A stretch of DNA of 64,000 bases from Macrotis lagotis. Its lineage: Eukaryota > Chordata > Mammalia > Peramelemorphia > Peramelidae. Position numbers and translations under genes: made by a program. The stretch lies in the NCBI RefSeq assembly GCF_037893015.1, contig NC_133661.1, positions 246,522,116-246,586,115 on the forward strand, written 5' to 3'. Shown piece by piece: positions 1 through 12,223 of the stretch; within the stretch, counting starts at the first letter, position 1, and each line of letters opens with the position of its first letter. Below the pieces are notes generated by a model, which was given only the letters and a program-made list of their open reading frames with translations, was not told the DNA's origin and made no database searches.

Positions 1-91
1 GGCCTCAGACACTTAATAATTACCTAGCTGTGTGGCCTTGGGCAATCCACTTAACCCCATTGCCTTGCAAAATGTAAAAAAAAAAAAAAAG
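1..91 (+). repeat. short-form marsupial SINE, cut by window edge
   Basis: The right half of a tRNA-derived SINE (CTCAGACACTTAATAATTAC, then GTGTGGCCTTGGGCAA) with a poly(A) tail. Its 5' part lies outside the window. Confidence 0.9.
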
Positions 92-2307
92 AGTAGTCAT
101 GGTGGAAAGAACAATAGATTGAGTTCTAAACCCGGATCTGTTGCTAACAAGCTGATCCTGGACAAATCTCTGAACTTCTTAGTGAAGGGACTGGATTAGA
201 TGTCCTCTAAGACCCATTCAGATATATCAAATCTTCCTTGCAAACATCTTTCAAATTAACCTATTCCCTTTAATGTACTCACTGATTCCATGATTTTAAG
301 AGATTATCTTCAATCAGTCAGTGAATAAACATTTAATAAGTAGGTACAACATACTGAAGATACAAAGAAATATAAAAGATAGTTTTTGCTTTCCAGGATT
401 TCACTAATGGAGGAGACAAAATCCTAACAAATACATTCAAGTAAGTTATATACAGAATAAATTGAAGATGATCAATAAAGGGAAAATAGTGGTAATATGG
501 GGAATTAGGAATGACTTCCTATAGATATTGAGAATCTTAAAGGGAAGCCTGGAGGTAGAGATGGGGAGGGAGAGTAATTCAGGCAGGATAGGGGAGGGAC
601 ATTCAAGGCAGCTGTAATTTAGATTTCTTCCCCCATTGAAAAGTTTATAGGACCCTAGATTTTGAGAAAGAAGGGACCATTGAAGCAAATAAACTGCAAC
701 TGGGGCAGAATGATTGAGGCTTTCCCCAGAGTATTAATATTCATGGGATGCACTTACACCTCAGTGGCAATCTTCCTTGTTTTGTAACCCAGAGCCAGCA
801 TTTCCCTATGCATCAAAGTTTGCAGATTTTTGGCAGCCTTACCCACAAAATGGGACAATTTCCCTCTCCAAGACCTACCACCTAGGTTAACATCATAGTG
901 TCCTTCCACACTAAATCCTTGAGTTGGTGAAGAGTGGAGTCAGACTGCCTGTGAAACATCTCTCTCCTGATGCAATTGCACTCACAGTGCCTCATCTTCA
1001 CCATCACAGATACTACCTTTACTAACACTTCCTCCTTCAAATAACTTTTTAAATATTTTTGCAGCTGAATTTCTAGTTACAGCTATGATGTCAAATCACC
1101 TGGTCCAACTTCCTCATTTGAATGTTGAGAGTACTGAGGCCCAGAGAGGTTAAGAAAAATCTTGTAGGTAGCAAATGGTAGAGCCAGGATTTGGATTTAG
1201 GACCAGTACAGTTTTCTCGGGCATCAGGGACAAGAAATCAGATGGGATTCTGACTATGAACATAGCTAAAATTGATCCAAGTGGAAGGAGGAAGAAGGAA
1301 AAAGTAGAATGAGTGATTGGAATGAAAAATTAATTCACTGGCACATAAATGATGGGAAAACCAGTTTGCAACATGGTCAATTTACCTGAACTAGCCATGG
1401 TAGCTAAGGCAAGAACATAATGGTGCTTCTCTTAGGAAGACAAAGTAATTAGCATACAGAAGAAAATATCAAAGGGGGGGGCTACTTGATAAAGTGTTTA
1501 ATTAGATAAGTTTTCAGGAAGGAAATTAAATTATAGGGCAGAATGTCAAACTCCAAGGAAAACAATCCCGTAACAGATTTCTTGGGCTTCTGAGGGTTCT
1601 GATACTATAATACTATCTTTCTGCAATCTTATTTCTGTTCCTGAATGAGTACAAATGTAGTGACTCACTTGGGGGATGGACAGTTGAATGAGGATGAATT
1701 TCTGAACCATGTCCACTGATTTAATGATCTCCATGACTTGTATCTGAACTTTCCCAAAAGAATCACAAGTCATCCTGACTTGTCCTGCCATTGGACTTTG
1801 ATGACTGGGGCAGATAGAGTGAGGCTGACAACTATGTGCAACTCTGCTTCACTTAAATCTAATTCACACATGAGTTAAGACATCACCCATGATGTCACTA
1901 GTCTTCTTTGAAAATGAAGGCCAAACAGCAACCAACATTAAAAACCACATGATGGCTCCAAATCACTAATAATAAGATGAAAACTGAGATTGTACTTCAT
2001 TCACACCCAGAAAATTGGCAAAGATGACAATGTTAAAGGATTTGTGGAAAAATATTAATATACTGTTGGTGGAACTGTTAATTGGTCTAATCATTCTGTA
2101 AACAACAATTGTGCTAAGAAAGTGACAAAAATGTCCGGTGTTTTTTTTTTTTATCAGAGATCTTACTGCTAAGCATATAAGATAGCAAAAATAGTCAATA
2201 AAGATAAAGTACCAGGCACTGTGTTATGAATATACAAAGAACAAAATCACTGCTCTGAAGGAGCTTCACAGATTTAAAAAAAAGCCCCCCTCCCCACACA
2301 CACAAAA
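92..2307. other. intergenic, MIR/L2 remnants
   Basis: No gene recognised. 100-235 and 1085-1205 look like old MIR copies (plus and minus). 300-640 resembles the end of an L2 element (the AAACATTTAATAAGTAGGTAC motif, then GGAGACAAAATCC). 2205-2270 carries the ACCAGGCACTGTG L2/MIR3-like motif. Short ORFs here do not resemble proteins. Confidence 0.45.
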
Positions 2308-2308
2308 A

Positions 2309-2461
2309 CTTTTTTTTAAAGGTTTTTGCAAGGCAGTAGGGTTAAGTGGTTTACCCAAGGCCATACAGCTAGGTAATTATTAAGTGTCTGAGGTTGGATT
2401 TGAACTCAGGTATTCCTGACTCCAGGGCCGGTGCTCTATCCCCTGGGCCACCTAGCCACCG
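2309..2461 (-). repeat. short-form marsupial SINE
   Basis: A near-complete antisense copy: T-rich start, GCAAGGCAGTAGGGTTAAGT, ACACAGCTAGG-type motif, and GTGCTCTATCCCCTGGGCCA near the tRNA-like head. Confidence 0.92.
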
Positions 2462-2844
2462 TGTACTTTTTAAAGAACTAGAAACAAAATAGATGGGAAT
2501 TGATGAGGAAACTGTGCCATAAGAAAACAATGAATACAGAAAAGCATAGAAAGTGAAAAATGTAAAGTGAAATAGATAATTTTACTGAATTGATTATTTT
2601 TCTTAATTTTTATTATAAAGGATGACCGATTAGTAGAGAGAAAAGGTTATATTGGGAAATGAATGTGATTTAAAAACAAGAAATCAAAAAATTTTTTTTA
2701 AAGAATTCAATATTGTATCATCCAACTCATCTCTAAAAAGCTATGCTCCAAGTTTCCCTTCAATCCTAATATTCCCTGATTCTATTCTAAATCATAAAAA
2801 AAGATTTATATAGACAGCTCTCACTTTACATAAATTCACAATAC

Positions 2845-2912
2845 AGTGGGGGAAGGGGGAGGGAAACAAGATTGGGAGGAAATTGTAAAATTCAAAATAA
2901 ATAAAATCTTTC
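2845..2912 (+). repeat. L1 3'-end fragment
   Basis: A GGGGGAAGGGGGAGGGAAAC tract, then AAATTGTAAAATTCAAAATA and AATAAA. This is the same terminal sequence as the larger L1 copies at 39.8 kb and 45.8 kb, so it is a severely truncated L1 tail. Confidence 0.75.
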
Positions 2913-4264
2913 TAATAAATTCACAATACACAAATTCAACTTTGTCAAGAATTCTAAAAGATATACTAATTTAAAAAACCCTATGTTAATTTTACTATAC
3001 AGTACTGTACTCTTTATCTCTCTCTCACTCCTACCCTTTGGTTTGGTCTCCTTTTCTTCCCCACATTTAGGGCAAATTCTAGTTATGTAAATCTTGCTTT
3101 ACATAGAGGTCTGTGGTACTGTCCACTTATGCGTAGTGAAAGTTGCCTGTCGTAATCCTCTTAATCCTAAACAGAGAGGCTCTTGATATTGCCCAATATT
3201 GCCAGTAGGGGGAGTCTCTGAGCCATTTTTGTAAACATGGCTTTTTGCAAAAACCTTACCTTGCCAACATGGCTCATGGAATAAATCCTGTGTGACAGGA
3301 TTACTTAAACAAATAGTACAGTGAAGTCAAATGGTTTGAAGTCCTGTTCCTAAGAATACTATTTCATTTTTTTCTTCATAAGTATAACCTTTTGCCTTTC
3401 TGTACTCCACCTCTCATGCTGGGCAGGGCATTTGTCCTCCACCAGGCCTTGGGACAGAGATTACATTAAATAGAAATATGCTACATTGATTAGGTTAAGG
3501 ACTTCTAGGACAGAAGTGTGATGGGGCTGGAAAACTTACCAGCTCCTGGTCACTCTGGACAAACAAGACCCAGTGTCTAAATTTTTGAAAAGAGTGAGCA
3601 ACAGTGGTTTTAAAAAAAATGAATCAGTGAACTTGATAAGTCAGCAAAGTAAAAAGAAAAATAGACTTAGAATAAGAAGACCTAGGTTCAGCTTTAGCTA
3701 TGCCACTAATAGAATGATGAACCCACATAGAATCTGAAGCTCACTTGTTGCTGTTGAGTCAGGCAAACAAATATATACGAAACAAGCTCTGTACAGGTAA
3801 CATAACAGAGCTTTTATAAAGAAATTTTTACTTCTTTGAATTTTATAATTAATCTCAATAGCCTCCCTTCCCCATTAAAAGAAGAAACTCCAGGAAAGCT
3901 CAAAACCCTGAACTATTCTGTATGAATAAGATTACAATAATGGCTCAAAGTCCCTTTCCCAGTGGTAGAGAATTTAACTATCAACTAGCTATCAAGGAAT
4001 CTCCCTACCATTCCAACAGCATGAATCAGCATGTCTCCAGATCCAGTTTTCTTGCTATTTCTCCTAATCTTGGTTTTGCTAGATTAAAAAAATTCTAAAA
4101 ACTCACCAGACTTTATGGGTTAGGGTGCCCCATCCTCTCTGGGACTTCAGCATGGTTAAACACAACTAATTGGGTTCCAGTAGAAAACCCCCAATTTCAC
4201 AGGGGCCATAATTCTGAGCTGTTTTCACTCCTTCCCCCAGACTCCTTCAAATTGTGAGCTATTG
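2913..4264. other. intergenic, no gene seen
   Basis: AT-rich sequence without a recognisable gene or well-preserved repeat. The only notable site is the CTCF-like motif at 3202-3218. Confidence 0.5.
3202..3218 (+). promoter_or_regulatory. CTCF-like motif
   Basis: CCAGTAGGGGGAGTCTC resembles the CTCF core (CCASYAGRKGGCRS), with A in place of the usual C after the G run. A matching CCAGTAGGGGGAGTC occurs near 54401. Confidence 0.35.
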
Positions 4265-4498
4265 TTATTGTTCAGTCTTTCAACTGTCTTTGACTTTTTG
4301 TGAACCCATGGATTTTCTGGGCAAAGACATTAGAATGTTTTGCTATTTCCTTGTCTAGGGAATTAATGCAACTAGAAATTGAATGACTTACCCAGGGACA
4401 CACACCTAGTAAGTGTCTAAGGACAAATTTGAACTCAGGAAGATGAGTCTTCCTGATTCCAGGTTAAGTGCTCTATCCACTGAGACACCTAGCTGCCT
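4265..4498 (-). repeat. long-form marsupial SINE (MAR1/Mon1-like)
   Basis: An antisense long-form copy from TTGTTCAGTCTTTCA through the GGAATTAATGCAACTAG-like centre to CTCTATCCACTGAGACACC and AGCTGCCTC. Moderately diverged. Confidence 0.85.
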
Positions 4499-4529
4499 CT
4501 TAAATATTGTAAATATGTATCCTCAATGT

Positions 4530-4772
4530 GTAGCTGAGTGGAATGGTGGGTTTAGGGTGAAGTCAGAGTGGAAGTCAGAAAGACTCATCTAAGTCCAAAT
4601 ATGGCCTTAGACATTTACTAGGGTGTGATTCTGGGCAAGCCACTTAACCTGTTTGCCTCAGTTTCCTCATCTGTAAAATAAAGATAATAGCAAACCACAA
4701 CAGTATTTTTGCCAAGAAATTCTAAATAGGACCATGAAGAGTCTGGGAAAAAAGTCAAAAAGAAACTGAAAA
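4530..4772 (+). repeat. long-form marsupial SINE (MAR1/Mon1-like)
   Basis: A sense copy: GGCCTTAGACATTTACTAGG, TTTCCTCATCTGTAAAATA, then TTGCCAAGAAATTC and the GACCATGAAGAGTCTGG end region. It faces the preceding antisense copy, so the pair forms an inverted arrangement. Confidence 0.85.
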
Positions 4773-5594
4773 AGTATATCCCCTCAATAAAGTTGGCATT
4801 TTTTTTTACTATTTGTTGGGTACTCCATGTTTCTTTATTTGTCTGAACCTTCCCAACCTACATTAAGACAAATGCTTTGCTAAATCTAGGTAAAGCAAAT
4901 CTGTGATAGTCAAAGTTAAAAGGAACCAAGAGAAAACAGACACAGAAACCAAGGGAGGAGAGACCATCTGAGAGGTTAAGATGATCAGTGTTCAAAGGTA
5001 CATAAGAGGTTGAGGAGGATAAAGTCTGAGGAAAGATAATTCAATTTAGCAATTAAAAGACTATTGACAAACTCAGAGAGAATGGCATCAGTAGAATGAG
5101 TGGGTTGAAAGTAAGATCACAAAGCCCTAAGGAGTGAGTAGTTAGTGAGGACTTGGAGGCAACCAGAGAGAAGGACATAGGACAAATGTTCAAGGTTAAA
5201 GCAAGGTCATAAAAAGGTTTTCTTACGGATTGGGAAAGCGTAGGCATGTTGATAAATTACAGCTATAGTTGAAGCAACCAGTTTACTGACTTTTAACTGC
5301 CATTATGGGTTTCCACATACCCAATTTAATTTCTATCAATAGCAAAGAAAAAGGCTTCAAGATCAAGAAGGGTTGTGGGAACATCTCAAACTTTGGGAAG
5401 GGGAAGAAATTATAGTAATCTAAAGAATAACTTTTGACTCATAATCAGGATGCCTAAGGGATCAGTGGTCATCTATTTGTTTAGCAAACAGGCTAAAAGT
5501 TAGAAAGAGGCAAACTGAATGAACACAAAACTGGAGCAGTGTGACTTCTGAGTTTCAACATGATTCTTGCTTTCTCTCTCTTTTTTGTTCTTTA
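4773..5594. other. intergenic, no gene seen
   Basis: No recognised gene. Some short stretches are L2-like, but none is clear enough to name. Confidence 0.4.
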
Positions 5595-6235
5595 ATTCTT
5601 TATTTTATTTTTCCCAGGTCACATGTAAAAATAAGTTTTACCACTCATCTTTTCTTGCAAGGCAAATAGGGTTAAGTGGCTTGCCTAAGGCTACACAGCT
5701 AGGTAATCAGATTTGAACTCAGGTACTCCTGACTCCAGGGTCAGTGCTCTATCTACTGCTCCACCTAACTGCCCCTATTACTATTCATTTTTAAAACTTA
5801 TGAAGTTACAAATTCTCTCCCTTCTTCCCACCCCACTCTCCCTCATTGTGAAAGTTATTTGATATAGGTTAAAAAAAGTGTAATCATACAAAACATTACC
5901 ATAACAGTCATATTATGAAAGTAAACATAGACTTTTCCCCTACCAAAAAAACAACAAAAAAACAACAAAAGACAAATCTCAAGAAAAAAAAAAGTATGCT
6001 TCAATCTGTATTCAGATACCATCAGCTCTATCTTTGGGGATGGATAGAATTCTTTATCATAAGGCCTTCAGAATTACCTTGGGTTGCTGAGAAAAGGAAA
6101 GTCGTTCACAGATGATCATCCTACAATATTGCTGTTATTTTGTATATATATAATACATTTGCATATAATATATTTTGTATATAATACATTTTTCATTTCA
6201 TCTGCTCATGTAAGTCTTTCCCAAATAGTATTCTC
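5595..6235 (-). repeat. old L1 3' remnant, interrupted by a SINE
   Basis: Antisense to the 3' part of an older marsupial L1: CCCAGGTCACATGTAAAA, CAAATTCTCTCCCTTCTTCC, TATGCTTCAATCTGTATTC, CTTTATCATAAGGCCTTC and CATGTAAGTCTTTCC. The SINE at 5646-5777 splits it, so that SINE is younger. Confidence 0.65.
5646..5777 (-). repeat. short-form marsupial SINE inside L1 remnant
   Basis: GCAAGGCAAATAGGGTTAAG, ACACAGCTAGG and GTGCTCTATCTACTGC identify an antisense short-form copy. A short internal deletion removes the TTATTAAGTGTCTGAG part. Confidence 0.88.
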
Positions 6236-6649
6236 TGGACATTGAACCCTTAAACTACAATTGCAAAATTCAGGTGATAGGACTTCTCCACCCAGAAGTT
6301 TGAAAAATCAATGTTTGCACAAGCCTTTACAAAGAAATAAAGACATCTACCACAAAGTACAATGCTTCCAAAGATAATCAGGGCCAAACTGATAAATGGT
6401 TCATGATCCTAAGGGGATTTTTTTTTTTTTACCCAAAGGTTTTCTGGCAAACTCTCAATTCCCTGTCCTTGTGCAGCAATCACCCAGACAGCACACGCTC
6501 TGATTATTCTAACTGCATATTTAGTTGCTACAGCATCATGAGCTGTTTGTTTTCCTGGCAACTTATTTATGCCTGACTGTTATTATATGCGTTTTGTCTC
6601 AGTTAATATTTATTTGAATTGCCTAGTACTATAACGAAGAAATACCAGT

Positions 6650-7073
6650 AAGTAGGTGGTACTAGGTGGACAGAGTGCTGGAGTCAGGCAGAACCCCCCA
6701 CCCCTTTTTTTTTTGTTTTGGCAAGGCAATGGGTTAAGTGACTTGCCTAAGGTCAAACAGCTAGGTAAGTATTATGAGTCTGAGATCACATTTGAACTCG
6801 GGTCCTCCTGACTCCAGGACTGGTGCTCTATCCACTGCACCATCTAGCTGCCCCCAACTCCTCTTGTTGAATTCAAATCTGGCCTCAGATACTTAATACC
6901 TTGGTGATCCTATCCAAATCATTCAGCTCTATTTACTTCAGTTTCCTTATCTGTAAAATAAGCAGGAGAAGGAAATGGCAAATCACTTTAGTATCTTTGC
7001 CAAGAATCATGGAGAATCAGAAATTCTTTGAAATCTCTGAAGGGTCTGAAACAACTGAACAACAAACTATCAA
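6650..7073 (+). repeat. long-form SINE split by a nested SINE
   Basis: The head (GTAGGTGGTACTAGGTGGAC ... GGAGTCAGGCAGAAC) and the rest (TTCAAATCTGGCCTCAGA ... GTCTGAAACAACTGAACAAC) are separated by the antisense SINE at 6704-6856. This gives a clear order of insertion. Confidence 0.85.
6704..6856 (-). repeat. short-form SINE nested in long-form SINE
   Basis: Antisense: poly(T), GGCAAGGCAATGGGTTAAGT, then GGTGCTCTATCCACTGCACC and AGCTGCCCCC. Confidence 0.9.
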
Positions 7074-7099
7074 GAAGAGGGCAATGGTAGAATAAGCCT

Positions 7100-7420
7100 T
7101 AGATTTAGGGTCCAAGTAACTAGTCTCAAAAATTGATTCTGCCACTTACTATCTGTATGACTTTTGGCAAATCATTTCATCTTTCTGCACCTCAGTTTTC
7201 TCTTTGACAAGATGAAGAGACTGGATTCAATGATCTATTCATGCTACCTCAAGATCAATGATGCAATCAAACCATAAATTTTTATTAAGTACCTATTATA
7301 TGCCAGGCGCCATGTTGGACATGAATGAATGAAAAGTAATTACTATGTTAAATATTGGAGATGGATACTAGTATAAAAAATTTTCTCCCCTCAAGAAACT
7401 TACATCCTGAGACACCACAA
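7100..7420 (+). repeat. MIR copy followed by L2/MIR3-like piece
   Basis: 7100-7245 shows the MIR pattern (GCCACTTACTATCTGTATGA, CAGTTTTCTC). 7265-7420 has TTTTATTAAGTACCTATTAT and GCCAGGCGCCATGTTGG, typical of the L2/MIR3-related marsupial repeat. Confidence 0.6.
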
Positions 7421-8387
7421 GCCTGTGAATTTAGGACTAAAAAGTTGCCACAGTCTATGCATGCTGTGGATAATCAAAACTCAATAGCCAATGTTCCAAC
7501 GCCTCGATTTTTGCCAAGTAAAACAAAACTCTATGGTTGGGCATATTCACGTATAACCTCAGCATTTCCTAATTTGAAGACAATTTATAATTTTGAAGGA
7601 AGCTAAAGTGATTCAGATACATTATTATGATACTTTTTTTAAAAGCTCCAATTACTGCAGAAGGTATTGTAGGCTTTGTTACATGTTTCTGAGTGTTTCT
7701 GATTTCTCAACTAGACAGATAAGCTATATATTATTTTAGATGCCCTTATGAAGCTTGGGCTCAGGGCCAAACACTTTCAGCTGCCCCATAAAAGGCAAAG
7801 ACATCAGTGGGTTGTGCCCTGAGAAAAGAGGCACTGATGTGACTCTGTTGGGAAGCCATTTACTAAAGTAAACAAGCACCCTTCCAACATTTACTGCAAT
7901 CTCAGAGAAAAGTAATCCTTTCTGAAAAAATTATTTGGAAAATTTTAGTCTTGTGCTTTCAAGTTCAGATGAAGGTTTCTTTCCTAGAGGTTTATCATTG
8001 AAACTACTGGTGCCCACAACATTGACTGGTGCCTTTAGTATAGGGTTTCTCCAAGCCCCCTGTCTTCATTTTCTGCTACCACCCCACTCACTATGTTAAA
8101 TTTCATACTTCAAAGGACTTTCTTACTTCATCCTCTCCCCTTGCTATAATGGAAAGCATAATTTTGAGACATCTAGAAATCCTTTTTTCTCCCATCTCAC
8201 AAGCATTTAGAAGAGGAAAGAAAGAGGAAATTGGGTGTATTTAGAAAGCAAGAAGACTCTGGAAATTTATACAACTAGCTTCCCTTTCTTCCTTTAAGAC
8301 TCAACTTAAATGCCACCTTCTGCAAAAGATCTCTCCTAGTTCATACACTGTCTGACTCTTCAGGATTTGGGATTTTATCAGCAATGA
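7421..8387. other. intergenic, no gene seen
   Basis: No gene recognised. A weak L2-like patch occurs at about 8280-8345 (AAGACTCAACTTAAATGCCA). The rest is unassigned. Confidence 0.4.
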
Positions 8388-8534
8388 TAGGGGTGGCTAG
8401 GTGGCACAGTGGATAAAGCACTGACCCTAGAGTCAGGAGGACCTGAATTCAAATCTAGCCTTAGACACTTAATAATTACCTAGCTGTGTGACCTTGAGAA
8501 AGTCACTTAGTTCCATTTCCTAACAAAAACAAGA
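8388..8534 (+). repeat. short-form marsupial SINE
   Basis: GGGTGGCTAGGTGGCACAGT, AGTCAGGAGGACCTGAATTC, CTTAATAATTACCTAGCTGT. It abuts an antisense long-form copy. Confidence 0.9.
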
Positions 8535-8712
8535 AGTGATACTGGAGTGAATTGCCATTTCTTTCTCCAACTAATTTTACAGATGAGGAAACTGAGGCAA
8601 GCAGGGTTAAGTGACTTGCTCAGGAACAGACCTAGTAAATAAGGTCAGATTTGAATTCAGGAAAATGAGTCTTCCTGATATCAGGCCCAGCTCTCTATTC
8701 ACAGTATCAGTA
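8535..8712 (-). repeat. long-form SINE, truncated
   Basis: GATACTGGAGTGAATTGCC, ACAGATGAGGAAACTGAGGC, and AATGAGTCTTCCTGATATC show an antisense long-form copy without its full end. Confidence 0.82.
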
Positions 8713-8887
8713 AGCAAATGCTTATTATTCCCAAGAGTGAAAGTACTCTAGGGAACTTGTACCTAATGCTACAATGTAAAATGAATTTTTTATTTAAGTT
8801 TTCTGAAGGATAGTCTGATATTTATTCTCTTTTAAATAACTATAAATGGGTTCTTATTAATTAATTCAACAAATATGAATATTAACT

Positions 8888-9245
8888 TTTTTTGAGATAA
8901 TCAGGGTTAAATGATTTTCCCAGGGTCACACTGGGAAAGTGTCTGAAGTTGTATATGAACTCATTGCCCCAAGTATTACTCTTGCAAGACAGTCTTTTAG
9001 GCTCTATGAGGCCTTGTCTTGTTAGCTGATACTTCATTCTAATAATAGATAATATTAATATAGTATTATAAAGTTTGCAAAACACTTTATAAATATAATT
9101 TAGTTGGTCCTCAAAATAACTCTGGGAGATAGGTGCTATTATTACTTACATTTTGTAGATGAGGAAACAGTGTCTTATAGTGACTGAGGCAGGATTTGTA
9201 CTTGTTTTCCTGACTTCAAGATCAGGACTCTTACTGAGCTCGATA
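8888..9245 (-). repeat. MIR/CORE-SINE remnants
   Basis: 8888-8990 (GGTTAAATGATTTTCCCAGG) and 9030-9245 (GCAAAACACTTTATAAATAT ... TTTTGTAGATGAGGAAAC) are two antisense CORE-SINE copies. Confidence 0.6.
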
Positions 9246-9343
9246 TCTGCTTCAGTAAAGCAAATACAGAAAACATACACAAATAATTATAATACAAGGT
9301 AGAACATAAAGATGAAATAAAAGAGATACAAAAACCCTTTGGG

Positions 9344-9485
9344 GGGCAGCCAGGTGGTGCAGCAGATAGAGCACCAGTCCTGGAATCAGGAGGACCTGAG
9401 TTCAAATGTGACCTCAGACACTTAATAATTACCTAGCTGTGTGGCCTTGGGCAAAGTCACTTAACCCCCATTGTCTAGCAAAACG

Positions 9486-9516
<31 letters not shown>

Positions 9517-9522
9517 ATACCC
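9344..9522 (+). repeat. short-form SINE with (AAC)n tail and TSD
   Basis: A complete sense copy (GGCAGCCAGGTGGTGCAGCA ... ACTTAACCCCCATTG) whose tail has become (AAC)n. AAACCCTTTGGG at 9332-9343 recurs at 9523-9534, an exact 12-bp target-site duplication. Confidence 0.92.
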
Positions 9523-9539
9523 AAACCCTTTGGGATCTC

Positions 9540-10180
9540 AAAGGAGTGATAAATCATATCTAAGCAGAGGGTTTAGAGGTGGTTTCATGAGGAACATGCC
9601 ATTTGAGTTGAACCTTAAAATATAGGTAGGAATCTTATTCAGTTAATGAAAAAGTATTTATTAAATGCCTACTGTGTGTCAGGTGCCTAGGTATACCCTC
9701 ACAGAAGCTTATACTTTAATAGAAGAGAGAATGGGCCTCAGTATTTTCATCTGCAAAATGAAGTTGGCCCTAATAAACTCTAAGGCATCTTTTTGTTCTA
9801 CATTTATGAGCGTATGGAGGGAAAAAGATATTCTTCTTGGCAGAGATGAGAAGTACAATTTAGATATAAAGGCCAGTCTGTGCAAAAGCACAGGATGGGA
9901 TAGGGAATCAGGTAGGAAGAATGGCAAAAAAGATCAGTCCAGCTAGACAAAGTTTGTGAATGAGACTAATCTATGAAACTGGAAAAAAAGAGTGAACCAA
10001 TTTACAAAAGACTTTAAACATCAAACACAGAAGTTTGTATTTGGTAGTCCTAACAAAAGGGAGCAATCAGAGTTAGAGAGAGAGAGAGAGAGAGAGTAGG
10101 GTGTGCAATAGGATGATTTGAGGGGGGGGAGGAATCATGTCTCCATTGCAATAGGGAATCTTTGGAGTTTGAGTGGGAGA
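9540..10180 (+). repeat. L2-like remnant with (GA)n patch
   Basis: L2-type phrases occur: GGAACATGCCATTTGAGTTG, TATTTATTAAATGCCTACTG, AAAGGCCAGTCTGTGCAAAA. A short (GA)n lies at about 10077-10097. Open frames across it are chance. Confidence 0.5.
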
Positions 10181-10224
10181 GGAAGAGGGAGAGGGAACAG
10201 ACCAATTTAAGGAAATCACTTCTC

Positions 10225-11225
10225 TGTCCCCTCCTGGCTGCTCTCTGGATTGTCTTGGACTATAAAGACCTCTTTATTTTCCCCTCCTCCTGTTTCAACT
10301 TCCTTTAATATGTCTTCCCCTATTAGAATGAAAGCTCCTTGATGGCAGGAATTGTCCTTTTTTGGCATGGATCTAGAACAGGGTCTAGAACATATTAAAC
10401 ATTTAATAAATACTTCTTGAATTGAATTGGACCTTAGGGAAGGAATGAGGCACATATGCTACAGACAAGGTAAATTTATCAGCTAATTTTGGTTAATTGT
10501 ACTTTTTTGTCACAAGAAGGGCTCAACTGAGACTTATTAGGAAATGAAAGTAATGTTATAACCTTCTCCACTTCTCAAAAAAACATCAGTTAAAAAATTT
10601 CTATTAAGAAGTTTGGCTGGGAATCAATGGTATGTATGATTTAATTCCAAGTGAGTGACAATTGAGACTTTGAGAATGTCCCTTAAGGGTCCTTACAATG
10701 AATTCTATCACCAGAATTCAAAATATTTATCTGCACACTGATATTGTGACATACTGTGCTATTTTTTAAACAACTTTAATGCAGTTTGGAAACCTTTAGG
10801 TCTCTGTATTCTCTCTCTGAGTCGAGTACATAGTAAGTACCATCTTCTTCCTCTTAAAAATAAAGAAACTGAGGCACTATGAGAGAAAGTATCCTATTAA
10901 CATTGATAAATTTGCCAACTTCTGCTACCATTCTCCTGAGCAGGTTCTAATCCTGATGCTTCATTTTGGTAGTTCTTTTTCCATCTCTAATCCCTTATTT
11001 AGTGTGGGTGCAAGACTGGCATCCAGATGAAAGCTATTATAAAGTATAGCAGCACCATGTCCCTAGTCTATGACTTTACGATGAAACTACATTAAAGTAG
11101 GCATAAGACTCACATAATAAAAGGAAAATAGGCTTCATTCCTGAGGGTAGGAAAAGAAATTCAGACAGAAACAGGAAATGTTTATTTCATCATTACTTAA
11201 AATTGGCATGCTCTCTAAAATATAA
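10225..11225. other. intergenic; L2-like segment then unassigned
   Basis: 10275-10435 (ATTAGAATGAAAGCTCCTTG ... TAAATACTTCTTGAATTGAA) is L2-like. The rest to 11225 has no recognised gene or repeat. Confidence 0.5.
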
Positions 11226-12176
11226 AAAATGCTATCATGAAGCAGAGCCAAGATCATGAAGAAAAGATAGTGACAGAGTTTGCCCCTAAACCCTTCCTAA
11301 CACCTTTAAATAATGCTATAAAACAGTTCCTGAAGTGGCAGAATCCAAAAAGGATAAGGTGAAATAAATTTCTAGCCAAAGACCATTTAGAAGGTCAGCA
11401 GGAAAGGTTTGTCTCACCTGGGTGAGAGTGGAGTATAGTTTAGTGCAAGCAGCAGACTGGGTCCAGCAAACCAACAGTTGGCCTTGTGAGCCACTTGAAT
11501 CAGTGGCAGCAGTGGCTGCTTCTGGAGCTCTCAGCCCATAGATGATAAGGAAGTTTCATAACTGGTCAAAAAGAGATTATAGGAGTCTCTTGACTGCACT
11601 GGGTCTTTAGTGCTTTGCTCATATTCAGTTGCAGTCCTGGGTAGCAGTCCCAGGGTGAGAAAGAAAACTAGCACACAAAAACCTGTGGCCACAGGGGAGT
11701 GGGGACCCTCATTACAGTTCCAGGGCAGACAAGGGCTTGTGGTCACTTATAGACCAGACCTCTCCTTAGATCAAACCACTTTGGAAGAACTGAAAACTCA
11801 CAGGTTCCTAAAAGTATCTCTGAAAACAGTTTCACAAAACCTTGGAAGCTTGGGACAGTGTACCTCCATCCTGGAAAAACAGCCCCACTTGAACAGAGTC
11901 AAAAGTCAAGAAACAGACTGGGAAAAAATTAACAAGAAAGAGAAAAAAAATCTGACCACATAAAGTTATTATAGTGATAAGGAAAATCAAAACACATGCT
12001 CAGAAGAAGAAAACAAAGTCAAAGCTCTTCTATCTAAAGATTCCAAGAAAAACATGAAATGTTCTCAGGTCATGGAAGACCTCAAAAAGAATTTTGAAAA
12101 TCAAGTAAGAGAGAAAAAAATGGGAAGAGAATTAAAAGTGATGCAAGAAAATCATGAAAACAGCATAGTAAAGGAG

Positions 12177-12177
<1 letters not shown>

Positions 12178-12219
<42 letters not shown>
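12178..12219. repeat. (CA)n microsatellite
   Basis: An uninterrupted dinucleotide tract of about 42 bases within the old L1-like element. It generates the His/Thr and Val/Cys runs in open frames here. Confidence 0.98.

Positions 12220-12223
<4 letters not shown>

Noticed and set aside
9344..9522. tRNA-like head of the SINEs as possible tRNA genes
   Set aside because: The heads lack a foldable tRNA with a full anticodon arm and occur only as parts of dispersed SINE copies.
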